A DNA stretch of 64,000 bases. Source: Gari tellinella. Its lineage: Eukaryota; Mollusca; Bivalvia; Cardiida; Psammobiidae. Shown in pieces: positions 1-9,177 of this stretch. The stretch lies in contig OV277862.1 of assembly GCA_922989275.2 (NCBI GenBank), forward strand, positions 47,765,786 to 47,829,785. Direction: 5' to 3'. A program made the translations under genes and the position numbers. Below the pieces are notes generated by a model. The model had not been told where the DNA came from. It made no database searches and saw nothing but the letters and a program-made list of their open reading frames with translations. Position 1 is the stretch's first letter, and the number at the start of each line of letters is the position of its first letter.

Positions 1-985
1 AATAACAAGTATACCAGTTGAAGCATTCTTCCACCAGTAACACTGAATTTAGTCTGTGTTAACCCTTTCACATGAAACGTATCGCCTGCTTAAATTTGAC
101 GTCTGCAATTGTTAGCAACATTACTTTTCTTGAAGTGTTAATATAAGATATTGATACGAATATCAGACGCTTTGGATTATCTTAATCCGAACTGTTTTCA
201 AAGTCAATTTAAATTGTCACACATGTTCATATTCAACTGACACGTTGGTATATCAAATACATACCAGTCTGGATTCCTCGAACTATCTCCATTTAATCGT
301 TCAAACTAAGATTAAATACGTTTATATGATAAAAAAATACGTTTGAACATTCAATCGAGCCTCACCAACAGAAACACGGGTTGTATCTAATAAATCGGAA
401 TAGATTAATTGAGAGTAACCAATATACAATATGTTACAAGCTACTAAGAAATACTTCATATCGACAAAAAACTGTCACTGTGTTGCAAAAAGCTAACGTT
501 ATTTCTAAAGATAGTGTACAGTCGAACCTCTATAGTAACATTTCGCTTACGTAGAAATTACTCATATCTTAAAGGTAAATTACTGCACAGTCGCATTTTA
601 AATTCGAATTACGGGATATTTAAATTCTAGGTCATCGAAATTTAAATATTTTCCCTAAATCATATTGTCAGTGTTCTCCTTTAAATAAGGAAAGCACAAA
701 TCAGTTGTTTAAAGCATACTGTTTGATCACTTGTTTGTTATATTTATATATTCCAAACAATATTGCAATTAAGGAAGTTAAGGGCCTTCAAATGCATTAT
801 TATTGTGAAATGCCACATCAAATGATATATCGACGATAAATGCTCACACTGTAAACATTTATCAAGACGAGAGCTACTCAAATTATGCGCGTTGTTCGGA
901 CGGACATGTTAAAAGGAGTGTACTTTAACCCATCCCTCGCCCTATTACCCCGAGTTCATTGGTTATTTGCATATATATTACTTTA
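1..985. other. No gene seen; decayed repeat pieces
   Basis: No credible exon was found. At 59 a TTAACCCTTTCAC start followed by ATCGCCTGCTT and GTCTGCAATTG matches the left end of the core-B hairpin elements seen complete at 63103-63346, but no palindrome or right end follows, so it is a fragment. Around 519-640 a CAGTCGAACCTCTATAGTA segment resembles the terminal repeat of the TA-flanked element at 17504-17691 and is probably a decayed relative. Confidence 0.5.
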
Positions 986-1199
986 TTAACCCATTTATAC
1001 CCAGTGGATTCTTCCATGTTTATATATTGGATTAGTTCATCTTTTATCAAAGGGATTCCTCGTCAAAACATTCATTTTCATTTTGTTTTATATTGAAATT
1101 CCTATCAGCAAACAGTGTAGACTCTGATCAGACGTCTGATCAGAGTCTACACTTTTTGCCTATGTCCCATATATGGGATAGTGGGCACAAATGGGTTAA
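986..1199. mobile_element. TTAA-flanked hairpin element, core B
   Basis: A 214-bp non-autonomous element bounded by TTAA on both sides (986-989 and 1196-1199). Its ends read TTAACCCATTTATACCCA and, inverted, TTAACCCATTTGTGCCCA. Inside, 1114-1153 is a perfect 40-bp palindrome with arm AGTGTAGACTCTGATCAGAC. TTAA target duplication with a CCC start is what piggyBac-superfamily transposases leave, so this is inferred to be a piggyBac-type MITE. A sister copy in the opposite orientation is at 25374-25603. The minus-strand frame of 70 codons across it (1147-1359) is an accident of the repeat. Confidence 0.8.
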
Positions 1200-1429
1200 G
1201 TTTACCTAACAAAAATGTAGATATAAGAAAAATAAGAAACCGAGACCTGTTGAAATTAGATGACGCTATGACAATGAAAGGGTTAATCATAATTGTATTG
1301 TTTGTTGAACAGCAGCAACTATTGTTGTAAGGAGAGTATCGGTGTTCAGGCCGTTTCAAGGAGGTATAACTGTATGTGTTCTAAATGGTCGTTCGTCGGT
1401 TCTTCACTTCGTAAATAATAATAATGTGT

Positions 1430-1665
1430 TGTGTTTCCCTTTCCCCAATAGAAGTGTTTAAGCGCATTTGATTTATTCCTCTGCTAAAAAGAATAGTGCC
1501 AATTCATGTACCAAAGGAAACAGTTTGTTCATATTAGCAGATGATAACTTAAACGGGCTGAAAGTAAAACAGAACGCAAAATAGGCGCATTATGCATTAC
1601 TTCAACCTGCTGTAAGTGCTCACCATTATCCAAAGCTAGGAATAAGCTATGGATTAATGGGTTAT
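1430..1665. mobile_element. Degenerate core-A hairpin element
   Basis: Begins near CCCTTTCCCCAATAGAAG and ends near TATGGATTAATGGGTTA, the two ends of the core-A family. Between them, GGGCTGAAAGTAAAACAGAACGC and a mutated partner ending CAACCTGCTGTAAG are the remains of the palindrome. The ends no longer carry clean TTAA, so this is an old copy. It is non-coding. Confidence 0.6.
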
Positions 1666-2302
1666 TGGAGTGCCAGTACAGTTGACCTTAATCACAGAAC
1701 AAGGTTCATACGACATCTTGTCTAATTACAAACTGTTTATATTTACAAGTTATCTTCAGTTTCGGCAGTGAAAGGGGTAAACTTATTTTGAAAAAAAACC
1801 CAACTTAAATGTATAATTATGAGAACAATAGGAAGGTGATTAGTGAATGGATTGGAAACACTCTACAGTGTTACTAGTTATCTTCAAAACATCATAAACA
1901 CATCATTTTTATTGTTTACCCCGTTCACTGAACTAGCTAGCCGACTTACGTCGATTTCGTAAGCCTTTCTAATGCCTTAAACTACATGAGATATGAGATA
2001 CATTTTACTTACGTGTATCTTCCTTGTAAACGTTTAAGTACACACTCCTTCACAATCATGTTTTGTTTTTTAGGAAGTAGCGTGTGGAGAGATGGAGAAG
2101 ATTCTTAACTTTGAATAAAAAACATGCACGCGCAATGAAAAGAAAGGTAGATTATGACACGATATCTAAAATATTAAAGAATATGTTTGCTCGGAGTAGC
2201 AAACACTTAAGAAACTTCTCAAGGACAGTGTCATCTACCGTATGTTCTTCAAAAAGCGGTTTTACCATTAATACGTTAATGGGAATCATTAACGTCATAG
2301 CA
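1666..2302. other. No gene assigned; short basic open frame
   Basis: Mostly featureless. A lysine/arginine-rich plus-strand frame runs 2084-2362, but it begins with GTG, has an in-frame TAG just upstream at 2078-2080, and its last third is the antisense of the repeat starting at 2303. No family is recognised. A pyrimidine-rich stretch ending TTTTTTAG at 2073 looks like a splice acceptor but is followed at once by the stop. Confidence 0.4.
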
Positions 2303-2391
2303 AATAAATACGAAAGAAGACTCAAGCAGGAAACGCAACACAAACAATACACCCATCTCTAAAGCAGAACACACACACAGCCATACCATAA

Positions 2392-2431
<40 letters not shown>

Positions 2432-2673
2432 ATACCATTCCTTCATCTACACACTAAATAGAAAACAACACGCAAGACAAACATAAAGCTAAGTGAACAT
2501 AGGAGCCCGCCTTGGTACGGTCAGTAGCAATCAATAATCAATTATAAATTAATTAACTATTAACAACCACTGGGGGGTTAAACCTGGGTTTAGGGGCGCC
2601 CAACCTCACACTTATCTCCTATATTCACCTATAACGACGAACAGTGTACATAAAATATAAACCCTGTTCACTG
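2303..2673 (-). mobile_element. 3' tail of Penelope-like retroelement
   Basis: Reverse complement of the tail that follows reverse transcriptase coding remains at 6585-7640. Shared blocks in element order are GTGTACACTGTTCGTC-like sequence, GGTGAATATAGGAGATAAG, a TTAATTAATT-rich spacer, ACCGTACCAAGGCGGGC, GTCTTGCGTGTTGTTTTC, a GT microsatellite, and GAGTCTTTCGTATTTATT at the 3' end. The match to the copies at 7282-7640 and 24427-24790 is nearly continuous over about 360 bp. Only the tail is present, so this copy is strongly 5'-truncated and non-coding. Confidence 0.85.
2395..2428. repeat. (AC)n microsatellite
   Basis: An AC run of about 17 units inside the Penelope-like tail. The same position in the other three tail copies holds a GT/AC run of different length, so the microsatellite belongs to the element. 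Confidence 0.95.
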
Positions 2674-2741
2674 TGCATATTTGTTGTTTCCAAAACAAGC
2701 AACCATATTGATAGTTATACAAAAGACTGGTACGTGGTGAC

Positions 2742-2835
2742 GTCCTACTTCAAGCTTCACACTTCAGAGCTCAGACGTCCGTCTTCAAACTTCCGACTAC
2801 CGACATCCGATTTCACACTTCATACTTCAACAATG
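2742..2835 (-). repeat. Degenerate CTTCAAACTTC repeat, left arm
   Basis: Short iterated words such as CTTCAAGCTTC, ACACTTCAGA and CGTCTTCAAACTTCC. They are the reverse complement of the words at 3218-3390 (GAAGTTTGAAG, GTCGGAAGTCGG). The two blocks face each other across about 380 bp, giving a loose inverted pair next to the palindrome at 3385-3575. Confidence 0.6.
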
Positions 2836-3217
2836 TATCTATATCACGCGTGAACAAAATATGCAGCAGGTAGGATATGACTGACAACTTTTAACATCAT
2901 AACAAGGTAATAATGTCCGCTGTTGAGATTATTTTAACATTATGAAAATATCAATGCCGTGTACATCGATATTTTCAAACCGTCTGTTTTGAACAAGATC
3001 AGATGATCCGTTATTGTTTTTTATATAATCATTGCATGCTTTAAAAGTGTCGAGTGCAGACATTCAAACATAAACGTGTTGATTTATATATAACATTATA
3101 TACAATCCAAGATTTTGGGTCAAGATCAGATACCGAGTTAGTCGCTCTAAACAGAGGGACATCTTCTGGAAGCATTTGTGTAAAATTGTTTACAGACAAT
3201 GTGAACAGTGACGATTG

Positions 3218-3390
3218 TAGTGTTAAGTCGGAAGTCGGAATTCGGAAGTCGGAAGTTTGAAGTCTGAAGTGTTAATCTGAAGTCCCAAGTTTGAAGACTG
3301 AAGTTTGAAGTATTAAGTTTGAAATTTAACTATGAATGCTATAAAAGAGAATAAAGCATATATTTCTGAATTGTGAAGTTTGAAGTGTGT
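3218..3390 (+). repeat. Degenerate GAAGTTTGAAG repeat, right arm
   Basis: Tandem variants of GAAGT(C/T)TGAAG and GTCGGAAG with 8-11 base spacing. It abuts the palindrome starting at about 3385 and is the inverted partner of 2742-2835. Confidence 0.65.
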
Positions 3391-3575
3391 ATATAAACAT
3401 TACCAGTTGACAGTGCGATACAGAGTGATATATTTAGCTCGAGACGTTTTTGGCGGATATAGCCGATCTGACGAGCGCCTTGGCGCGAGTTTGATCGGTT
3501 GTTTCCGCCAAAAACGTCGAGAGCTAAATGCAACACTCTGTTGCGCACTGCCAACTGGTGATGTGTTTATTATAT
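3385..3575. mobile_element. 190-bp near-perfect palindrome
   Basis: The left side reads TACCAGTTGACAGTGCGATA, then TTTAGCTCGAGACGTTTTTG and GGCGGATATAGCCGATC. The right side, inverted, reads CACCAGTTGGCAGTGCGCAA, TTTAGCTCTCGACGTTTTTG and GGCGGAAACAACCGATC. Pairing covers almost the whole element around a GCGCCTTGGCGC centre near 3481. This is a hairpin-type MITE with no coding capacity. Overlapping open frames on both strands (3339-3607) arise because the two strands are almost the same sequence. The transposase family is unknown. Confidence 0.75.
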
Positions 3576-3599
3576 GCCTTGAATACAAGCCAGAAACAA

Positions 3600-5351
3600 C
3601 TAAATAGTTGTTTAAATCATTTTATATCCAAAATTTATTAGTTATTTGAAGCAGAACAAGAATTTTTGTATGCAACAAAGAATAACGCGGCACTCGTACA
3701 CGTACGTAAATGACGTCATGTTAAATCGAAAGCGACGTCAGAGTAAAATACAAAGTGGCTGATACAAGGTGGCTGATACAGACTCTAGTATTTTACTCCG
3801 CAGATACACGCGAAAACGCTCGATATCATACGAAGGCATATAATAAAGGTTTGTATCAGCACCGGTCTTTGGTACTATTACCTGGACGGATGCACTGACT
3901 AACGGATATATGAATTAATGTATTAAAATAAGTAGTTGTACTGATTAAGCTATAAACGAAATAATCAAGTTAATGAGACTTTATACGTTTTGATAATTAC
4001 AATAAAGATGCGACTAACTAGCGTTGTTAAGATAAGTTATGAAGCAGTACACTGGTATTGCAGACATTTATGTCAGCGATACACTTTCCTTTAAATATAA
4101 GTTAACTGTATTTTTATACTGCTTTTCGTTCATTTAGCGAACACAGGCAAGACGGAAAGTGATAGAAAGATCGACCTACCGTACGAGTAATAGAGCCGCT
4201 GTAAAATATAAAGTTCAAACATTGCTGTGAGTTAAATGGGTGGTATTTATCATTGGATGTCGTTAGGATTTAGTATATATTGTCATTTTGGAAATAATGC
4301 TCCTCGCAAAGACATTTGCGAATAAATACGTATACCATCTGCATTACAGTGGCCCCTCTCTACAACGGTCCTCTAAACAGCTAGATTAACTTTGCAACAC
4401 TGATTGCCGCTGTTTTCCAAACACACAAACACTATGTCTAGCCTTCATAGTTGTGAAATATCGCCTGCTTCAAATAGTCATCTGCAGTTTTATCTCAATG
4501 TTACATATTAGACATTTTGACAAAATAAACGTACTGACGAGTGACAAACAGTTTAAATTCAAATCAAACGCCGCATAATGGTGGATTCAACATGTTTGCA
4601 AATGTAAGTAAAGTCGTTCTCTTCAGTCTAAGCGTTTTACTTTTCCCTAAAAATAACAGCTATCTCCGCAAAACACACATAAGTTATAGTTGTCTCCCTT
4701 CTTGGGGTTGTTGTAGAGAATAACCACTGTACCTCGTGATGCTTTACAACGTCTGTATGTAGGAAAATGTTCCATTAACGTAATGTCCCTGCTTTATATA
4801 ATGGCAGACAATAAAGAAAGTCGAAACATTCCAAGATCGAGAAACATACTTTATCTCCTAATCAATACGGCATTCCACTTATAGATCGTTTGAAGAATAT
4901 ACAAGGAACACGCATATGATGATCTAGACTATATCGTAGAAACTCGTGTTTTAGTTCAGCTGAAATAAATGTACTGAAGGGATTCCCTTAACGTATTAAC
5001 AACCTGAATATCGTCTAGTTTGATTTACCAAATGATTTTGTGTTAATTTGGAATTTATTTAAATGATTTAACAAAAGGAATATACCACTGCAGTTACAAC
5101 ACTTATGATTACAATTCATTAAACAAATTAAACTGCATCGACGTACAGTGTTTGCAAACAAGAGGTCGTCTCGAAACATGATGAATAGAAGTAGAAACCC
5201 ATTTCGTTATCTTGGTAGTTTATTGTTTGACAGCAGTAAGGAAGTATTTCTAGGAATAACCTAAACACACTTAACCAAATGTATCTTGTGAGTTATATCT
5301 AGTCTTACAAGCTAAAACTAGTAAACAATACACCACACCAGCCACAAATCT
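3600..5351. other. No gene seen
   Basis: No exon or family is recognised in about 1.75 kb. Small items are a full TGACGTCA (CRE-type) palindrome at 3711-3718, a GAGTAAAATAC...GTATTTTACTC inverted pair near 3740-3800 that encloses two direct copies of GGTGGCTGATACA-like sequence, and a decayed core-B element start near 4440-4500 (ATCGCCTGCTTC, TCATCTGCAG). Confidence 0.45.
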
Positions 5352-5600
5352 TTAACCCTTTGAACCCTAGTCCCGCCTGTAGGCGTCATTTGCAAACAGT
5401 GTACATTTGAATAGTACACTTGTCCTATGCAAACAGTAAAGACCCAGATCAGAGGGCTCCTAGGAGCCCTCTGATCAGGGTCTTCACTGTTTGTCATAAT
5501 GTCAAACATTGACAAAAACAACCCTTAAAAGTCAGAAATGGACTAGACTAAAATGGAAACTGGAATTGTCTATTTAAAGTTTCAGGGAGGAAAGAGTTAA
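5352..5600. mobile_element. TTAA-flanked hairpin element, core B variant
   Basis: Ends are TTAACCCTTTGAACCC (5352) and, inverted, TTAACTCTTTCCTCCC (TTAA 5597-5600). The internal palindrome at 5430-5493 has arm CAAACAGTAAAGACCCAGAT and centre GGGCTCCTAGGAGCCC. The same centre type recurs at 36536-36602. It is 249 bp and non-coding; piggyBac-type mobilisation is inferred from the TTAA. Confidence 0.8.
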
Positions 5601-5669
5601 GAAGGGTTGTTGAGAAAGCGTGTTGCAAACTATATTATCTATAGTCGAACTTTAATACGTCAAACGCGC

Positions 5670-5921
5670 TTAACCCTTTACCTGATAGCCTGTTTCTAGT
5701 ATTTAACATATGTGACCTATTAAAGTAAGCTGAAAGTAAAGCAGAATGTGCCCTAGGGCACATTCTGCTTTACTTTCAGCTTACTTTAAGTTACTATCTG
5801 CTAGTATATAGAAAATATTTCTTATAGTTCATATTCTTGGCAGTATAAAATTGAACTATTTTCTTTGGCGGATGAATAAAATGAATGCGCTAAAAGTCGC
5901 TTCTATAAGGGAAAGGGTTAA
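5670..5921. mobile_element. TTAA-flanked hairpin element, core A (type copy)
   Basis: 252 bp between TTAA at 5670-5673 and 5918-5921. The left end reads TTAACCCTTTACCTGATAGC; the inverted right end reads TTAACCCTTTCCCTTATAGA. 5720-5789 is a perfect 70-bp palindrome: TTAAAGTAAGCTGAAAG, then TAAAGCAGAATGTGCCC and its exact reverse complement. The best preserved core-A stem in the window, capable of a 35-bp uninterrupted duplex. Confidence 0.88.
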
Positions 5922-6584
5922 GACGAACTATCATTTTAATGTACACATTACACAGGCATTTCAATATTTTAAATGTGCATTATCGCTTTGTTACGTTTTA
6001 ACTTTGAAAACAAAGTTCGACTGAAGTTGAAGTCGAGATCTGGAAGTGTCATTGCATTAAACAATTTATTGTCAGAATTCAGAGTGCTTAAAGGTTCCAG
6101 ACATATAAAGTTCTAAAGGATCGACATGAGTTGCAAACAGTGCGCCTTTGGTAATGAAATGCAGCTTTAATAGCAATGCTGTCATTCTGCACTATCATCG
6201 TGTATAAAGACATACATATATATGTATATGTGTATGCATGCATTGTAAGTTACACACTCTAACTGGGTTTGTTTTTTTGGGGTTTTGTAAATAAACCCAT
6301 TCTTTAGCAATGTATTAGAAACAAACATAAAACCGTTATATGTTGTACTGACACAACTGACAAGGTTAATATACACATGCCTAGGGTTCACAGTTTATTT
6401 TTGCGTGTTCGATTAGAACAATGCCTCAGTTTTATCACTCGTTCCAAAATGTAATTACATCATATTTCATGTAGACTTGTACCTCTGTTAGTTTAAACAT
6501 ATTTTATTTCTCAATAGATCATAACATTTGTCAAATACACACAACAATGTCAAAAAGGATGAGATCGAAAGCATAAGCTTATAT
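5922..6584. other. No gene seen
   Basis: AT-rich with a short ATATGTATATGTGTATGCATG stretch near 6212-6240. A minus-strand frame of 69 codons (6182-6391) is of low complexity and not recognised. Confidence 0.45.
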
Positions 6585-6986
6585 AAGATCCTCTCCTCTG
6601 TTGAGGACTTCCATTTTCGTAATAAAAATATTACTGAAAAGCTTTTTAAACAGGGGTACAGATTTCATAAACTTCGTAAAACATTTTCTAAATTATTTTA
6701 TAGAAATCTTCCTCTCATTAACAAGTATAAATGTAACTTAAAGTCTTTTCTGCGGCAAGGTATTTCACATCCGGAGTTTTATGGTGATGTGATTTACAGA
6801 CTTCGTAAGATTCTTGGACATATGCATTTTCAAAACCTATTTGTGAAACGTATTAGATTACTAGTATACCTCAAAAAAGATTATGATCAAACTATATTGC
6901 TGCGCACTTCACGTTTGGTTATCGATCAATCTACAATTAATAACTATGCTTTCCTCTTTGATTGTGCGACGACAGACAGGGTTTAG
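6585..6986 (+). pseudogene. Penelope-like reverse transcriptase, C-terminal fragment
   Basis: The frame reads SSVEDFHFRNKNITEKLFK, then GYRFHKLRKTF, ISHPEFYGDVIYRLRK and a C-terminus ending CATTDRV. From memory of the family, EDFHFRN, GYRYHKL-type and GISHP.FYGDV words mark the region after the catalytic palm of a reverse transcriptase abundant in bivalves and cnidarians, here called Penelope-like. The catalytic YDFSTLYTTL-like and GIPMG regions are absent: homology begins abruptly at about 6585 and the sequence upstream (6528-6584) does not fit. About 134 codons of a protein normally several hundred residues long remain. A second frame overlaps the end (6962-7336) and may be frameshifted coding or 3' untranslated sequence. 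This copy cannot function alone; the clade is uncertain. Confidence 0.72.
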
Positions 6987-7640
6987 CACTACATTATGAT
7001 GTATCTCTAAAGCCGTCCTTAACCGGGAGAGTTATGTCGGATTTTTGTGCTTTGTTTTTTCTCTCCCTCTATGTCGTACCCTTAACCCATCCATGTCTTA
7101 CAGTTACTCGTGACTATAGACTAGCCGCTTCAGTACAATTTGACCGTTGCCATAGTAGGTTAATTTTAACATGTTTAGTATATAATTTAATTCTTTCCCG
7201 TGTTACTAATAATCTTGTCATATCATTTTTGTTAGATGTTTTACATGTATTTACTTACTGTGCCGGCGGCCTTTTTGATTGTAATGTTGTGGAACACGGT
7301 TTATATTGTATGTACACTGTTCGTCTTTATAGGTGAATATAGGAGATAAGAGTGAGGTTGGGCGGGGCCCCTATACCCAGGTTTAACCCCCAGTGATTGT
7401 TAATGATTAATTTATAATTAATTATTGATTGCTGCTGACCGTACCAAGGCGGGCTCCTATATTCAATTTGCTTTATGTTTGTCTTGCGTGTTGTTTTCTA
7501 TTTAGTGTGTAGATGAAGGAATGGGAGTTCGTGTGTGTGTGTGTGTATTTGTTATGGTATGACTGTGTGTGTGTGTTCTGCTTGAGAGGTGGGTGTATTG
7601 TTTGTGTTGCGTTTCCTGCTTGAGTCTTTCGTATTTATTA
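6585..7640 (+). mobile_element. 5'-truncated Penelope-like element with tail
   Basis: Reverse transcriptase remains (6585-6986) run into the shared tail (about 7282-7640): TGTACACTGTTCGTC, GGTGAATATAGGAGATAAG, ACCGTACCAAGGCGGGC, a GTGTGT run at 7531-7548, and GAGTCTTTCGTATTTATTA at the end. Because the same tail is found alone at 2303-2673 and 24427-24790, and joined to a different reverse transcriptase segment at 49952-50461, the tail is assigned as the 3' end of this family. No poly-A follows. Confidence 0.78.
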
Positions 7641-7700
7641 TTTACTTTTCTGTTTTAACTATTAAGATATTTATTAACTATCTATTTATTAATTGTTAAC

Positions 7701-7931
7701 TTAACCCTTTACCTGATACCCTATTTCTAGTACTTAAGATAGGTGACTACTTAAAGCACGTTGAAAGTAAAGCAGAATGCGCCTTTCAGCCTGCTTTAAG
7801 CTATCATGTGTTATAATATAGAAAATATTTCCTATAATCCATATTCATTACTGATTTAATTGGAACTATTTTCTTCAGCGGATGAATAAATCATATCCGC
7901 TATAAGGCGATTGTATTGGGGAAAGGGTTAA
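7701..7931. mobile_element. TTAA-flanked hairpin element, core A, centre deleted
   Basis: TTAA at 7701-7704 and 7928-7931; ends TTAACCCTTTACCTGATACC and, inverted, TTAACCCTTTCCCC. The core stem remains as CTTAAAGCACGTTGAAAG on the left, but the right side jumps from GAATGCGCC to TTTCAGCCTGCTTTAAG, so the inner part of the right arm has been lost (7751-7803). It lies 60 bp beyond the Penelope-like tail. Confidence 0.8.
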
Positions 7932-8489
7932 TAAAAATGCTGTTAACTTGGACCGATAAGTTTTCAATTTATAAACCACTGTTTATTGATACTTAAATAT
8001 TTGTTTATATATCATCTGTGTCGTCCACGTTGATACCTTTTAATTTCCTTTCATCAAATGTAAATTAAATAAACTACAATGATAAAATTATATGTCTAAA
8101 TTTGAAACGATATGTTTTTTAAACTTTATGCACGGGTGTTCTTTTGGTTTATTATTTGGTGGAACGTTAGAATTTAACTGAATGAGTCAACGCACGTAAC
8201 GCATATTATGCTGGAATTTAACTGGAACACTTGAGTACAATATAATTTTAATTCCGTTCGGGTTGAAGTATATCTATTCGACGTTCATAAATTACATACT
8301 AAAGGAATTTAGAAACGCAACTCGAACTTTAGATATATATATTGCATTTGTTTATAAAGTTTGGTTACAAAAGTTATATATCATTTTCAACGTTAAACAT
8401 TTATCAACATGTTGCATCCTAAGAAATGTTGCATACTTAAAAGTGTGATGGAAAGATGACGTTGAGCATGTCGCGTCAGTGTAAAGTCC
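7932..8489. other. No gene seen
   Basis: AT-rich sequence without a recognised feature. Any terminal repeat belonging to the Tc1 remnant to the right could not be identified. Confidence 0.4.
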
Positions 8490-9177
8490 CAACGGCATTT
8501 GGTATGATCCTCATTTGCCGCCATGGCAACGCGGATGTGCCAATGAAGAGAGTAGACGAGTCGTTTAATTTGACAAATGTGGATGTTTTTCCACTCCTCT
8601 TGCAATGCACGTCTCAATTCACCATGCGTAGTCGGTGCTGGATGACGTCTCCGAACGTGTATGTCCAAGACGTTCCATAGATGTTAAAGGGGCGAAAGAT
8701 CGGGGCTGTATTTGTACATGAACAACACACTCCTCCATCGATGCATGGAAAACAATTCAAAACGATGTACCTGCAGCCAATTCATACGACGCTGACGTCG
8801 ATGCCTTGTTAACGGCAATCCTACGTATGGTTTTCTTGCTCTGATTCCGGCGTTCCGGAGCATGTTTGACACAATTCGTGCGCATGGTCTGGTGCTACTA
8901 GGACCTCTAACATTTGTGGCGGTTTCTTCAGGTGTCTCGAACCTGTGACGTAAGAGTGTAAGCCTTAAAAAGACGTCATCACGACTTGACGTTACTCAAG
9001 TAGACCAGGTCGAAGACGGTCGTTCACTGTACCAATGGAACTCAGACGATCATACAGCCTGGAAAAAGTGCTTTTTTGCACAGTAAGATGATTTACAACG
9101 TTACTCTGAGAACTTCCGTTCATCAGAACCCGAACGGCTGCTTAATGTTGATCATTGCGTAAGCGCGGCATTGCCAT
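8490..9177 (-). pseudogene. Tc1/mariner transposase pseudogene
   Basis: Read on the minus strand from 9177: MAMPRLRNDQH, then a stop, then a helix-turn-helix region with QKSTFSRLYDRLSSIGTV and DRLRPG. A later frame (8872-8684) gives LRNAGIRARKPYVGLPLTR, HRRQRRMNW and WRSVLFMYKY, which match the Tc1 second DNA-binding part and the start of the catalytic domain. It then jumps straight to SPDLSPL, and a third frame (8668-8494) gives DIHVRRRHPAPTTHGELRR ALQEEW, the Tc1 C-terminus. The stretch between WRSVLF and SPDLSP, about 130 residues carrying two of the catalytic acids in intact relatives, is deleted. With stops, frameshifts and this deletion it is clearly dead. Intact Tc1 proteins are about 340 residues. 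Confidence 0.88.

Noticed and set aside
2084..2362. 92-codon basic open frame after an acceptor-like TTTTTTAG
   Set aside because: In-frame stop lies between the acceptor and the frame, the start is GTG, and the end is antisense to a repeat.
3711..3718. CRE-type TGACGTCA as a promoter mark
   Set aside because: An eight-base site alone, with no transcript evidence or neighbouring promoter features.
6962..7336. Separate 124-codon gene after the reverse transcriptase fragment
   Set aside because: Runs into the repeated tail and has no start context of its own; more likely frameshifted or untranslated element sequence.
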